DNA of 42,195 bases from assembly GCA_964292695.1 (NCBI GenBank), contig CAXYWB010000010.1:1-42195 (forward strand), read 5' to 3'. Under the pieces are notes generated by a model. The model made no database searches, had not been told where the DNA came from, and saw only the letters and a list, made by a program, of their open reading frames with translations. Each line of letters begins with the position of its first letter. Position 1 is the first letter of the stretch. This document shows positions 1-8,635 of this stretch, in pieces. A program made the position numbers and the translations under genes. Source of the stretch: UPXZ01 sp018055865 (GTDB taxonomy: Bacteria > Bacteroidota > Bacteroidia > Bacteroidales > Paludibacteraceae).

Positions 1-103
1 ATAATCGAATGTCGCACGTTTGTTTTTTATTACTATGGTTGATTTCTTGAACATCAGTTTAATTTACAATTTACTCTTTACTCCCAGTCTGGGATTGAAT
101 TAC

Positions 104-126
104 TAAAAAAGGCTGAATCGCCTTAT
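104..126 (-). terminator. Rho-independent terminator after the DUF4091 gene
   Basis: Read on the minus strand, a 5-bp stem AAGGC/GCCTT closes a 6-nt loop and is followed by a run of six T. It lies about 30 nt past the stop of the gene ending at 155. The stem is short, so this is a moderate call. The rest of 1-154 holds a small CCCAG-T-CTGGG hairpin at 83-93 and no gene that I can see. Confidence 0.55.
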
Positions 127-154
127 GTCAAAACACATTTGAATGACTTTTGTT

Positions 155-2167
155 TTACTTTGTCCGGTATTTGTCAGCAGCTTTTACAAAATCTGATGTC
201 TTTTTGTATAATTTATCGGCAGTAGCGGTGCATTGTTTATCCGTAAGTTTTGCGCTGTTAATTTTGGCTTCCGCAGTTTCTATTTCATGCTTCAACTTTT
301 TTATTTTTCGAACAAAACCGGTAGATTTTTCTTCCGAAACAGCATCGTTTACACTGAATTTTGCCTGTGAAATTGCTCCGGCCAATCTATCGTAAGGACT
401 TACTAATCCATTGATTATCAGTCTTGCGCTATTTATCTGTTCAGAAGCGGGCACAGCCGACAGCGTATTTTCATCAAAGCGGGCCAGCGTATTTTCAATG
501 ATTTCCAACGACTTTACGTCATTCGCTGTCTTGAATTTATCTCTCAAAATGCTGATTTTTTCGTACATCTGAATGCCGGCTTTCATTCGTTCGAATCGGA
601 TGGAAGTACGGGCATTGGGGTAAATGAGATAAGTATCGCCGGCTGCCCACGAGCGAAAACGACTGTCGAGAAGCGGCTGCTCTACCCAGCAATTGAGTGC
701 CCAGCGCAAATAACCATCCAGGCCGGCTTTTGCTGCGTACCAGGCAAACCACTCACTCTCGGCGGGCGGGCTGAAAGTGAACGTATTAGGCCGGGATTCC
801 TCGCAACTGGTATAGAATGTGGTTACTCTTCCGGATTCATTTCGTCGGGCAAGCATTTCGTCGGTATATTTCATCCTTAGAGCAACACAATAATCATCCA
901 GTTCGTCAATCAATTCGGTATGAAGTGCCCCTGCAAGCGAAACCTTGAGCTGCGGGTCAGCCTTCCGAATCACTTCCAGCGTTTTTATCATGGCATCCAT
1001 CGGACGTTCATCCATCGAAATGAATGTTTTTTCAAACCATCCTTTTTCTTTTAAATGAGCAGCAAATGTGCGGAGCATGGTAGTCCACATTTCTTCGTAC
1101 AGCGCATCTCCGGGGGCTGTTTGTGCGTCGATGTAAATTTGGGCAGCTTCGTCGAAATAACGGAATGACAACTTCCAGGGGATCATGGAGTAGCAGTTGA
1201 TTTGTTTATCCACGCCCAGACTCATCATCAGTTCTACCCATGTATCGAAAATGCTGAAATCGAACTTCCAGTTTCCGTCGGATTCTTTTATCCACTTTAT
1301 CATTGATTCATACGGGTCTTCGGTCTGACTGTTCCACGGATCGTGAATAATGGATGCCGTGATTACTTTGCCGCCTGCCTGAGCGTAGAGCGTATGCTCC
1401 AGGCGAAGTGCATCCAGATGAGCTTCGGACCAGGGTGTTACCTGATAATAACGAGCCACAGCATACGGATTTTGCCACAAATCCAGGTGATACATCCAGT
1501 CGGCAGGAAGTGGAAGCACTTCATCCGTCACCCGAACTTTCAGTGCGAGTTCACCAATTACCTCCGATCCGTTTCTTACGGTAACATTTCCTGTGTAAAG
1601 ACCTTTTGGAGTAGTTTGGGGTATGTCAATCCGAATCCATACCGGGCGCGAAGTCATCGAACCGACTGAAAGTGAGGATGAGATGTGATCAATGGCATCT
1701 GCGGCAAGCGAAAAATCAAAATCAGAAGGATTTCGGTGACCGCAAGCCCCTTTCCCGTTTTTATTAAGCTCGTCGGTCATCACATAGCGCACAAAGCCCG
1801 AAAAAACAGCTTCACTTCCGACAATCTGCTTCCTATCATCAACGTTTACCAAACTGCTTACGCTGTATGTAAGATTGTCCAGTTGGTTCCGGGTGGAAAT
1901 AACGAACTGAGCAGCAACAGATTCACCACGCCACGCTGAAAGTGTTTCGGTCACTTTGGGATCAGAAGATATAAATGGCTTTTCTTTCGGATACCTGGTA
2001 TCCACATCTCCCCATTGCACAGAAATTTCGGGAACACTGGCCCAAAGCGTAGTATCAGAGGGTCTGGGGTTGGGTAGTTCGGCATATTCATTCAGCGGAA
2101 AATCCTGTTGGCCGGAAACCTCAGCAGTAAAAACGAGCATTAAAGTAAAAAAAAGAATTCGTATCAT
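155..2167 (-). CDS. Secreted DUF4091 / GH123-like glycoside hydrolase
   Basis: This 670-residue protein starts with a signal peptide (residues 1-20, hydrophobic core then SGQQ), so it is exported. Residues about 30-215 look like an N-terminal beta-sandwich. Residues about 220-560 look like the barrel domain shared by DUF4091 and GH123 N-acetylgalactosaminidase-like proteins. The motif SMDERP places an Asp-Glu pair at 386-387, matching the adjacent acidic pair used by GH123 in substrate-assisted hydrolysis of N-acetylhexosamines. The last 80 residues are charged and helical. Family membership comes from the overall pattern, and the substrate is inference. It appears monocistronic, with a terminator just downstream and a possible -7 box (CAAATTTA on the plus strand, 2184-2191) just upstream. 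No SusC/SusD genes are nearby, so it is not in a recognisable polysaccharide locus. Confidence 0.75.
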   Translation of the reverse strand: MIRILFFTLMLVFTAEVSGQQDFPLNEYAELPNPRPSDTTLWASVPEISVQWGDVDTRYPKEKPFISSDPKVTETLSAWRGESVAAQFVISTRNQLDNLTYSVSSLVNVDDRKQIVGSEAVFSGFVRYVMTDELNKNGKGACGHRNPSDFDFSLAADAIDHISSSLSVGSMTSRPVWIRIDIPQTTPKGLYTGNVTVRNGSEVIGELALKVRVTDEVLPLPADWMYHLDLWQNPYAVARYYQVTPWSEAHLDALRLEHTLYAQAGGKVITASIIHDPWNSQTEDPYESMIKWIKESDGNWKFDFSIFDTWVELMMSLGVDKQINCYSMIPWKLSFRYFDEAAQIYIDAQTAPGDALYEEMWTTMLRTFAAHLKEKGWFEKTFISMDERPMDAMIKTLEVIRKADPQLKVSLAGALHTELIDELDDYCVALRMKYTDEMLARRNESGRVTTFYTSCEESRPNTFTFSPPAESEWFAWYAAKAGLDGYLRWALNCWVEQPLLDSRFRSWAAGDTYLIYPNARTSIRFERMKAGIQMYEKISILRDKFKTANDVKSLEIIENTLARFDENTLSAVPASEQINSARLIINGLVSPYDRLAGAISQAKFSVNDAVSEEKSTGFVRKIKKLKHEIETAEAKINSAKLTDKQCTATADKLYKKTSDFVKAADKYRTK

Positions 2168-2183
2168 GTGTCACATTTTTCAG

Positions 2184-2191
2184 CAAATTTA
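2184..2191 (-). promoter_or_regulatory. Possible -7 box of the DUF4091 gene
   Basis: On the minus strand this reads TAAATTTG, matching the Bacteroidota TAnnTTTG element, 16 nt from the start codon. No TTTG lies 19-21 nt further upstream, so it is only a candidate. Confidence 0.35.
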
Positions 2192-2297
2192 AGCATAAGT
2201 TACAAATAATGGAAAAAAGGGATGTAAGTAAGAAGAATAAATGTCCGGATTGAACTACTTTTACATCCGGAATCAATGCATTCTGTAAAAAAATGCT

Positions 2298-2305
2298 TAT
2301 TTTTG
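2298..2305 (+). promoter_or_regulatory. -7 box (TATTTTTG) before the bifunctional nuclease gene
   Basis: TATTTTTG fits TAnnTTTG. Transcription would begin near 2310, downstream of the ATG at 2293, which argues that the working start codon is the in-frame ATG at 2326. No clear -33 element is visible. Confidence 0.5.
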
Positions 2306-2325
2306 CTACTTATTTTCAAGAAAAT

Positions 2326-2922
2326 ATGGCTTTAGAAATTAGACTACATATTGCCGGGATGATTTACAACCAATCGTTGGGAGGCACTTATTCGCTGGTA
2401 TTAAGTGAAGATGAAGGCTTAAAAAGAAGGTTTTCGGTTCTTATCGGCGAGTCGGAAGCACAATCCATTGCCCTGAAGCTGAACAATGCCAAATCGCCCC
2501 GACCGCTTTCGCACGACCTGATGAACTCCATTATTCGCGAATTGAACGCCAAACTGGTGAAAGTAGTAATCTACGAATTGGTCAACGACATTTTTTATTC
2601 GGAGCTTTACCTGATGCACGATAATAAACCCATCATAATTGATGCACGAACTTCGGATGCAGTAGCGCTGGCTGTGAGAAGCAATGCACCCATTTACATC
2701 CATTCTGACATTCTGGATATTGTAGGTACTGCTTTCAATGAAGAAAAAGAGGACGAGGTGAAATCTCCCGAAGAACAGATAATAAGACCGGAAAACCTGA
2801 ACAAAACTAATTTGCAAAATTTTGGCTTAGCAAAACTCAAAGAGCTGCTGGAAGTGGCTATTGAAGAAGAAAAGTATGAAGTGGCAGCCATGATACGGGA
2901 TGAAATAGACAAGCGAAAATAG
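2326..2922 (+). CDS. Bifunctional nuclease family protein (DUF151) with C-terminal UVR motif
   Basis: The protein has about 198 residues when started at ATG 2326 (MALEIRLHIAG); the ORF extends to 2293, but that start would sit inside or ahead of the promoter box. Residues 1-130 match the bifunctional nuclease (BFN/DUF151) domain, with the conserved stretch IIIDARTSDAVALAVR. Residues about 165-198 are a UvrB/UvrC (UVR) motif, ELLEVAIEEEKYEVAAMIRDEID, shown here in two overlapping parts: ELLEVAIEEEKYE and YEVAAMIRDEIDKRK. This two-part layout is usual for Bacteroidota. Family members in plants and Thermotoga have been linked to DNase/RNase activity, but the bacterial role is poorly defined. It is followed by a nucleoside permease on the same strand, 115 bp away, so a nucleic-acid turnover theme is possible but unproven. 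Confidence 0.85.
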   Translation: MALEIRLHIAGMIYNQSLGGTYSLVLSEDEGLKRRFSVLIGESEAQSIALKLNNAKSPRPLSHDLMNSIIRELNAKLVKVVIYELVNDIFYSELYLMHDNKPIIIDARTSDAVALAVRSNAPIYIHSDILDIVGTAFNEEKEDEVKSPEEQIIRPENLNKTNLQNFGLAKLKELLEVAIEEEKYEVAAMIRDEIDKRK

Positions 2923-3037
2923 ATTATTAGTGGAAAGTGGGAAGCCGGAAGATTGAGGAATTATGTTTGTTGCATTCACTTTCATAAAATAGAAAATTAC
3001 AAATTTCAATCAAATAAATTTACTTAAAAACACTGAC

Positions 3038-4327
3038 ATGAAAATACGATTGATTATCATGAATTTTCTCCAGTTCTTCGTGTGGGGAGCCTGGATGATG
3101 ACGCTTGGGCATTATGGATTTGTTGAAAAACAATGGAACGGAGCTGAGTTTGGCTTAGTATTCTCTACCATGGGTTTTGCATCGCTGGTAATGCCTACCC
3201 TGTTTGGAATTATAGCCGACAAATGGAAGGCCAATTATGTTTACGCCATTCTACACTTGCTGTTTGGCGTTACCATGTGTTTCCTTCCGCTTATTGACGC
3301 TCCCATACCGTTTTTCTGGTTGTTGCTGGTAGCCATGTGTTTTTACATGCCCACTATCGGATTGAACAATTCCGTTGGATTCAGTATATTGAAAAATGAA
3401 GGAAAGGACCCAACCACCTATTTTCCGCCCATTCGGGTATGGGGAACTATCGGTTTTATAGCCGCCATGTGGATAACCAATATTTTCACCAAAGAGTGGG
3501 GTTTCGGACAAAGCATAAAAGTTTCGTTCATCATTTCGGCTATCTTTGCGTTCGTTTTGTCGCTGTTTTCTTTTATTTTTCTTCCAGTTATAAACACGAA
3601 AAAAGAAAATCCCGGCCAAAGCAAGAAAACATTTGCCCAAAAATTGGGATTGGAAGCATTCGTTCTGTTTAAACAGAAAAAAATGGCTCTTTTCTTTATT
3701 TTCAGTTTGATGCTCGGAGCAGCTCTGCAGCTTACCAACGCTTACGGTGATAGTTTTCTGCAAGATGACACCGTATTCCCCAAGGGACAACTGATTAATA
3801 ATTTTTCGACCATTATTCTTTCCGTTTCACAGATTTCTGAAACACTCTTCATTCTTGCCATTCCTTTCTTTATGAAACGATTCGGCATTAAGAATGTAAT
3901 GCTTTTCAGTATGATAGCCTGGGTACTGCGTTTCGCTCTGTTTGGTATAGCTCAAAATTCGATTCCCGGATTTATTTTCATTATCGGATCGTGCATCATT
4001 TACGGCATGGCATTCGATTTCTTCAACATATCAGGAGCTTTGTTTGTTGAGAAAAATACCGATTCAAAAATTCAATCATCGGCACAGGGACTTTTCATGC
4101 TTATGACTAACGGAGTTGGAGCTGTAATCGGGAATATAGTGGCAGGAGTGGTTATAGCCAGATGGTTTGAATCAAAACAAGTGATAGATGGAGTGGAAAT
4201 GCTGGTAAAAAACTGGCCGGGCATCTGGTTTACTTTTGCTGCTTATGCAATGGTTGTGGCCATCCTTTTTGTCATTTTATTCAAATACAAACACGTAAGA
4301 GAGGATGTGGCCGATTTCAGGCACTGA
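3038..4327 (+). CDS. Nucleoside:H+ symporter, NupG-like MFS transporter
   Basis: This 429-residue integral membrane protein has about twelve hydrophobic segments. The N-terminus MKIRLIIMNFLQFFVWGAW is characteristic of the nucleoside:H+ symporter branch (NupG/XapB) of the major facilitator superfamily, as found in Bacteroidota. It would import nucleosides across the inner membrane using the proton gradient. A gap between the sixth and seventh helices (around residues 185-215) is rich in Lys and polar residues, the usual cytoplasmic loop. The gene ends at 4327 and is followed at once by a strong hairpin terminator shared with convergent dnaB. Exact substrates cannot be read from the sequence. 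Confidence 0.82.
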   Translation: MKIRLIIMNFLQFFVWGAWMMTLGHYGFVEKQWNGAEFGLVFSTMGFASLVMPTLFGIIADKWKANYVYAILHLLFGVTMCFLPLIDAPIPFFWLLLVAMCFYMPTIGLNNSVGFSILKNEGKDPTTYFPPIRVWGTIGFIAAMWITNIFTKEWGFGQSIKVSFIISAIFAFVLSLFSFIFLPVINTKKENPGQSKKTFAQKLGLEAFVLFKQKKMALFFIFSLMLGAALQLTNAYGDSFLQDDTVFPKGQLINNFSTIILSVSQISETLFILAIPFFMKRFGIKNVMLFSMIAWVLRFALFGIAQNSIPGFIFIIGSCIIYGMAFDFFNISGALFVEKNTDSKIQSSAQGLFMLMTNGVGAVIGNIVAGVVIARWFESKQVIDGVEMLVKNWPGIWFTFAAYAMVVAILFVILFKYKHVREDVADFRH

Positions 4328-4344
4328 TATTTGTTTTCAACAAT

Positions 4345-4390
4345 GAAAAAAAGCATTAACCAGGGGTTGGTTTAATGCTTTTTTTCTTTT
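4345..4390. terminator. Bidirectional terminator between nucleoside permease and dnaB
   Basis: The arms AGCATTAACCA and TGGTTTAATGCT pair with one bulged T. The hairpin is flanked by A-runs on the left and T-runs on the right, so it can end transcription in both directions. It fills the 64-bp gap between two converging genes. Confidence 0.85.
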
Positions 4391-4391
4391 T

Positions 4392-5939
4392 TCAAAACGG
4401 TACCTGATTGCCCGTTGAATATGTTTGATCCGGATAATCGGGCAAGGGTGCCGACTGCAAAATACCAGGTGTATGTTCGCCTTCAAAATCATTATTCATT
4501 TTCGAGGAGATGACAGCGAAGTCTCTTTCTCCAAACGGATTATCATCAGTCAGATTAAGGAATTTGGCATAAGTCTTTTTGAATTTGAGCCTTACATCGC
4601 CTACTGCACCATTTCTGTGTTTTGAAATGATAATTTCGGCAATGCCTTCGTAAGAATTTCCCTGAGCATCAGCCGGAATGCCATAATACTCAGGCCGATG
4701 AATGAAACAAACCATATCGGCATCCTGCTCAATAGCACCCGATTCGCGTAAGTCCGACAGTTGCGGTCGCTTGCCATCTATTCCGGTACGTCCTTCCACA
4801 CCACGATTCAGCTGCGATAATGCAATAATGGGCAGGTCGAGTTCTTTAGCCAGTCCTTTGAGCGAACGTGAAATCATACTCACCTCCTGCTCGCGGCTTC
4901 CAAACGAAAGTCCGCTGGCATTCATCAACTGCAGATAATCAATGATAATGCATTGAATATTATGTTCTTTGACCAGGCGTCGCGCTTTGCTTCGCAACTC
5001 AAAAACAGATAAACTCGGTGTATCGTCCACAAAAATTGGAGCACCGTACAGGTTGTTTACATCCTTATCGAATCGTTCCCATTCGGCAGCCGTAAGCTGT
5101 CCGTTTTTGATTTTTTCGCCTTCCAGGTTACATACATTCATCAGCAAACGGTTGACCAGCTGCACGTTCGACATTTCCAATGAGAAGATAGCTATCGGCG
5201 TATTATGATCTACAGCAATGTTTTTGGCCATCGAAAGCACAAAAGCCGTTTTGCCCATGGCCGGACGTGCCGCAATGATAATCAGGTCTGATCGTTGCCA
5301 GCCGGAAGTTATCTTATCCAGTTCATCAAATCCGGATGGAAGTCCGCTTGCTCCCTGTTTTTTGGCAGCATCTTTCATTCGTTCGCGTGCCTCTTCTATC
5401 ACCGGATTAATCTGAACAACGTCCTTTTTCAGATTCTGCTGCGTGATCTCAAAAAGTTTGGCCTCCGCTTCCTGCATCAGATCGTCCACATCCATTTTCT
5501 CGTCAAACGCTTTTGTCTGAATGTCACTGGATAAGCGTATTAACTCTCTGGCCAGGTATTTCTGAACAATAATCTGCGAGTGATAAATAAGGTGAGCAGC
5601 CGATGAAACCCGCGAAGTAAGCAAAGTAATGTAGTAGGGTCCTCCTACATCATCCAGCGTTCCCTTTTTGCGCAACATTTCGGTCACGGTATGCATATCA
5701 ATCGGACTTTGCTGCAAAGCCAACTCAATAATGGCTTCGAATATCTTCTGATGAATGGATTTATAAAAATATTCAGCTTTCAGAATATCCGAAATCATCG
5801 TGTATGCATCCTTTTCAAGCATGATGGCTCCCAACACATCTTCTTCAAGTTCGGGCGCCTGAGGTGGTAATTTACCGTATTCATTGGCCGGAATCGGAGT
5901 CGGCGTTTCTCTCTTTTTGTAATTGCGATTTTCTGCCAT
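4392..5939 (-). CDS. dnaB: Replicative DNA helicase DnaB
   Basis: This is the hexameric helicase that unwinds DNA ahead of the replication fork and recruits primase. The 515 residues show the N-terminal primase-interacting helical domain (about 25-130; PPQAPELEEDVLGAIM is typical) and the RecA-like ATPase domain (about 195-465). The Walker A motif ARPAMGKTAF puts the catalytic lysine at 230. Walker B is IIIDYLQLM, and the arginine-finger region includes SDLRESGAIEQDADM and IHRPEYYG. There is no intein, and length is normal for the family. A -7 box lies 24 nt upstream. The gene is divergent from ispE. No origin-like DnaA-box cluster is visible beside it. Confidence 0.97.
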   Translation of the reverse strand: MAENRNYKKRETPTPIPANEYGKLPPQAPELEEDVLGAIMLEKDAYTMISDILKAEYFYKSIHQKIFEAIIELALQQSPIDMHTVTEMLRKKGTLDDVGGPYYITLLTSRVSSAAHLIYHSQIIVQKYLARELIRLSSDIQTKAFDEKMDVDDLMQEAEAKLFEITQQNLKKDVVQINPVIEEARERMKDAAKKQGASGLPSGFDELDKITSGWQRSDLIIIAARPAMGKTAFVLSMAKNIAVDHNTPIAIFSLEMSNVQLVNRLLMNVCNLEGEKIKNGQLTAAEWERFDKDVNNLYGAPIFVDDTPSLSVFELRSKARRLVKEHNIQCIIIDYLQLMNASGLSFGSREQEVSMISRSLKGLAKELDLPIIALSQLNRGVEGRTGIDGKRPQLSDLRESGAIEQDADMVCFIHRPEYYGIPADAQGNSYEGIAEIIISKHRNGAVGDVRLKFKKTYAKFLNLTDDNPFGERDFAVISSKMNNDFEGEHTPGILQSAPLPDYPDQTYSTGNQVPF

Positions 5940-5962
5940 TTTTATCTATCAATTTTGGGTTT

Positions 5963-5970
5963 CAAAGTTA
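5963..5970 (-). promoter_or_regulatory. -7 box of dnaB
   Basis: Read on the minus strand this is TAACTTTG (TAnnTTTG), 24 nt before the dnaB start codon. A -33 element is not clear. Confidence 0.5.
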
Positions 5971-6041
5971 CAAAAAGAATAAAGGTTGTACAGTGAAAAA
6001 AAATAAATCTTTCAACAAATAATCAACAACTATTCTCCTTC

Positions 6042-6072
6042 TTTGAAATACAAAAAAAATACGGTAATTTTG
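6042..6072 (+). promoter_or_regulatory. Complete Bacteroidota-type promoter of ispE
   Basis: TTTG at 6042-6045 and TAATTTTG at 6065-6072 are separated by exactly 19 nt, the canonical TTTG/N19-21/TAnnTTTG layout. Transcription would start near 6079, giving a leader of about 70 nt that ends in AATC/AATT repeats at 6122-6152. Confidence 0.8.
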
Positions 6073-6151
6073 ACCAATAAAAAAATGAAACTAAAAGCCT
6101 CGCATTGTGAGATTTTTCTAATTATCAACCAATCAATCAATTAATTAATCA

Positions 6152-6970
6152 ATGACAACCTATCCTAACGCAAAAATTAACCTGGGTCTGAATATAGTGG
6201 AACGACGTCAGGATGGATATCACAACATCGAAACCATATTTTATCCAATCGGTATTCAGGATATATTGAACGTGGAGCCTTCTGAAACCTGCAGCGATTA
6301 TAGTTTTTCCTCTTCAGGCATAGAAGTGGGCGGGGATCCTGAAAATAACCTGATAATAAAAGCGTACCGGTTGCTCCGTTCGCAGTATCAGTTTGCTCCT
6401 ACTGACATCACACTGCACAAGCAAATCCCATTCGGAGCAGGGCTGGGAGGCGGTTCTTCCGATGGAGCTTTCATGCTCAAAACGCTGAATGAACTTTACG
6501 GACTGAAAATAACCACCAAAAAACTGGAAAAACTTGCCGCCAAACTCGGAGCCGACTGCCCGTTTTTTATCCAAAACAAACCGGTATACGCTACCGGAAT
6601 CGGTAATATATTTACTTCTGTCGATTTATCGCTGCGGGGCTATTGGATGCTGCTCGTCAAGCCGGATATTCATGTTTCCACAGCTGAAGCTTATGCAGGC
6701 ATTACACCCGCACAGTCTGAAATATCGCTCACAGAATTAATCAAGCTCCCGGTTGAAACCTGGAAAAAATGTATAAAAAACGATTTTGAGAAAACGGTTT
6801 TCGAAAAACATCCGGGAATAGGCTATCTGAAAGATCAAATTTACGGTCTGGGAGCCGTTTACGCTTCCATGTCGGGTTCCGGCTCTTCGGTGTATGGGCT
6901 GTTTGACGAAAAACCGGATATTCGTGGCTTGTTCATCGGTTGCTACGTGGCTTGCGGCGAAATGGATTGA
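6152..6970 (+). CDS. ispE: 4-(cytidine 5'-diphospho)-2-C-methyl-D-erythritol kinase IspE
   Basis: IspE phosphorylates CDP-methylerythritol with ATP in the methylerythritol phosphate route to isoprenoid precursors. The 272-residue protein is a GHMP kinase. The N-terminal strand YPNAKINLGLNI contains the substrate lysine K8. The ATP loop PFGAGLGGGSSDGA spans about 93-106. LGADCPFF carries the catalytic aspartate at 135. The C-terminal GHMP motif is GSGSSVYGLF. Length is normal for Bacteroidota. The start is fixed by the N-terminal motif and by the promoter 80 nt upstream. It is flanked by a terminator at 7000-7044 and appears to be transcribed alone. The isoprenoid product feeds, among other things, the menaquinone side chain added by MenA elsewhere in this window. 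Confidence 0.96.
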   Translation: MTTYPNAKINLGLNIVERRQDGYHNIETIFYPIGIQDILNVEPSETCSDYSFSSSGIEVGGDPENNLIIKAYRLLRSQYQFAPTDITLHKQIPFGAGLGGGSSDGAFMLKTLNELYGLKITTKKLEKLAAKLGADCPFFIQNKPVYATGIGNIFTSVDLSLRGYWMLLVKPDIHVSTAEAYAGITPAQSEISLTELIKLPVETWKKCIKNDFEKTVFEKHPGIGYLKDQIYGLGAVYASMSGSGSSVYGLFDEKPDIRGLFIGCYVACGEMD

Positions 6971-6999
6971 TTTATTTTCGAAATCTGATACTGAAATTG

Positions 7000-7044
7000 A
7001 AACTTCGGCCTTACAAAATCTTGTAAAACCGAAGTTTTTTTTAT
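7000..7044 (+). terminator. Terminator after ispE
   Basis: The perfect arms AAACTTCGG and CCGAAGTTT enclose an AT-rich loop that itself holds a TTACAAAA/TTGTAA pairing. A run of eight T follows. It also lies just past the end of the converging gene at 7074. Confidence 0.85.
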
Positions 7045-7073
7045 CCTTTTAACAGGAAACAATTGTTGGAAAT

Positions 7074-8594
7074 TCATAATCCGGAATTGCTCACAAAAGC
7101 AATTTTCTTACTGTCGGGCGACCAGGAAGGTACATTGATAGTTCCCTGCCCACCATACAGGTAGGCTATAACCGTGCATTTTCCGCTGCTCACAGGCATC
7201 ATTCGGAGGTACACCTGCTTGTAAAACGGATGATCATCCGGTTTTACATCGCTGTTGAAAGTGAGGAATACAATCCATTTTCCATCGGGAGAAACATGAG
7301 GAAACCAGTTATTCAGGTCATCGAAAGTCACTTGTTCCTGCTCACTTCCATCGGGCTTCATACGCCAGATTTGCATTTTTCCGGTACGTGAAGAGTTAAA
7401 ATAAATATACTTTCCGTCAGGGGTATATTCCGATCCATCGTCCAACCCTTCGGCATCCGTGAGTCTTATTTCTTCTCCCCCTTTTTTTGCTATTTTATAA
7501 ATATCATAATTGTCGTTTCGGCCGCCGGTGTAAACCATATATTTGCCGTCGGGCGACCATCCGTGAAGATAAGAAGGGCTTTTGGAGGTTACTCTTTTTG
7601 GTTTTCCTCCATTTACGGGGAGGTAATAAACCACCGATTGCCCGTTGTCTTTTTTACTGTGATGACTTATTCCTATGTATTTCCCGTCGAAACTAAGCAC
7701 GTGGTCGTTGTTATTATTATCGGCAAATTTTGTGTTAATTACCGAAACGGCATTTGAGGCCAAATCATAGTTGTAAAGTAGTCCTTTGCTGTTATATATC
7801 AACGTCTTACCATCCTGCGTCCAATTAGGAGCCTGAATGGAATATGGAACCTGAAGTAAAATTTTTCGTGCACCGGTTTCCACATCCATCGTTTCAAGAT
7901 TGCTGCCGAGATAATCCCGGTAAGGTACCAGATTTTCTGCGGCCGGGATCTCTATTCTTACGTTATTGAACAATGCTTTTTCGGTAACTTCGGGGTTGTG
8001 GGAGCAGATAAATAAACCAACGTACACTTCATCGGACAAGAAATCACCTGAAATCTCTTCTGAAATAAATGTATCTCCCCAATGAGCTGCCGACATGGTG
8101 TATATTTTTCCCTTGCGCGAGAGTTGAATCACGTCCGGACTGCCTATCAACAGTTGATTTTCTTTCATATCTGCACCTGATTTTTCCCGGTACTGAAGCG
8201 AAGTAAGTCCGTCGCCATGCAGTAAAGCGCTTACTTGAGGTGAGGCCGAATCTTGCGACTGGCGAATCATCCAGCCAATCTTTCGATGCGGATCTACACC
8301 TGCTCCTACAAATTTCACCTGAGCTGTCAGGATAAAATCTCCTTTAATTCTTTTATACAAATATTGAAATTCATCAGAGCCAAACCAAATATTTTTGCCG
8401 GAACCCTGCAGTGTATATTCCTGTTTTTCAACATTATAATAGGCTGAACCAGCAATTTTCACGTTTCCAACATCTGCATTTTGTTCAAAAAGGCCTAAAC
8501 GACCGTCGAGAATCTGAGCTGATAAAAAACCGGTATGAATCATAGTAAATGACATAAATGATAAGACAAATAAAAGATACGATTTCCTGTTCAT
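7074..8594 (-). CDS. Secreted TolB-like beta-propeller protein with N-terminal lectin-like domain
   Basis: The 506-residue protein begins with a long hydrophobic export signal (residues 1-26). Residues about 30-215 resemble a concanavalin-like beta-sandwich: GWMIRQSQDS and SLQYREKSG are typical of the DUF1349-type domain. Residues about 225-506 carry at least six PD40/TolB-type blades with recurring SPDGK motifs (WTQDGKTL, LSFDGKYI, WSPDGKYM, YTPDGKYI, VSPDGKWI, WSPDSKKI). Such proteins are often auto-annotated as a biopolymer transporter, but nothing here is a transporter. A periplasmic or outer-surface binding role is more likely. It follows a PQQ-type propeller gene by 41 bp on the same strand, so the two are probably co-transcribed. 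The ligand is unknown. Confidence 0.8.
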   Translation of the reverse strand: MNRKSYLLFVLSFMSFTMIHTGFLSAQILDGRLGLFEQNADVGNVKIAGSAYYNVEKQEYTLQGSGKNIWFGSDEFQYLYKRIKGDFILTAQVKFVGAGVDPHRKIGWMIRQSQDSASPQVSALLHGDGLTSLQYREKSGADMKENQLLIGSPDVIQLSRKGKIYTMSAAHWGDTFISEEISGDFLSDEVYVGLFICSHNPEVTEKALFNNVRIEIPAAENLVPYRDYLGSNLETMDVETGARKILLQVPYSIQAPNWTQDGKTLIYNSKGLLYNYDLASNAVSVINTKFADNNNNDHVLSFDGKYIGISHHSKKDNGQSVVYYLPVNGGKPKRVTSKSPSYLHGWSPDGKYMVYTGGRNDNYDIYKIAKKGGEEIRLTDAEGLDDGSEYTPDGKYIYFNSSRTGKMQIWRMKPDGSEQEQVTFDDLNNWFPHVSPDGKWIVFLTFNSDVKPDDHPFYKQVYLRMMPVSSGKCTVIAYLYGGQGTINVPSWSPDSKKIAFVSNSGL

Positions 8595-8635
8595 TTTTGA
8601 TTTTTTTTAAAAAATATTACTGGAAAAATTACACC

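Noticed and set aside
5940..6151. Replication origin beside dnaB
   Set aside because: No cluster of DnaA boxes or AT-rich 13-mers beyond ordinary promoter composition, and dnaA/dnaN are not present.
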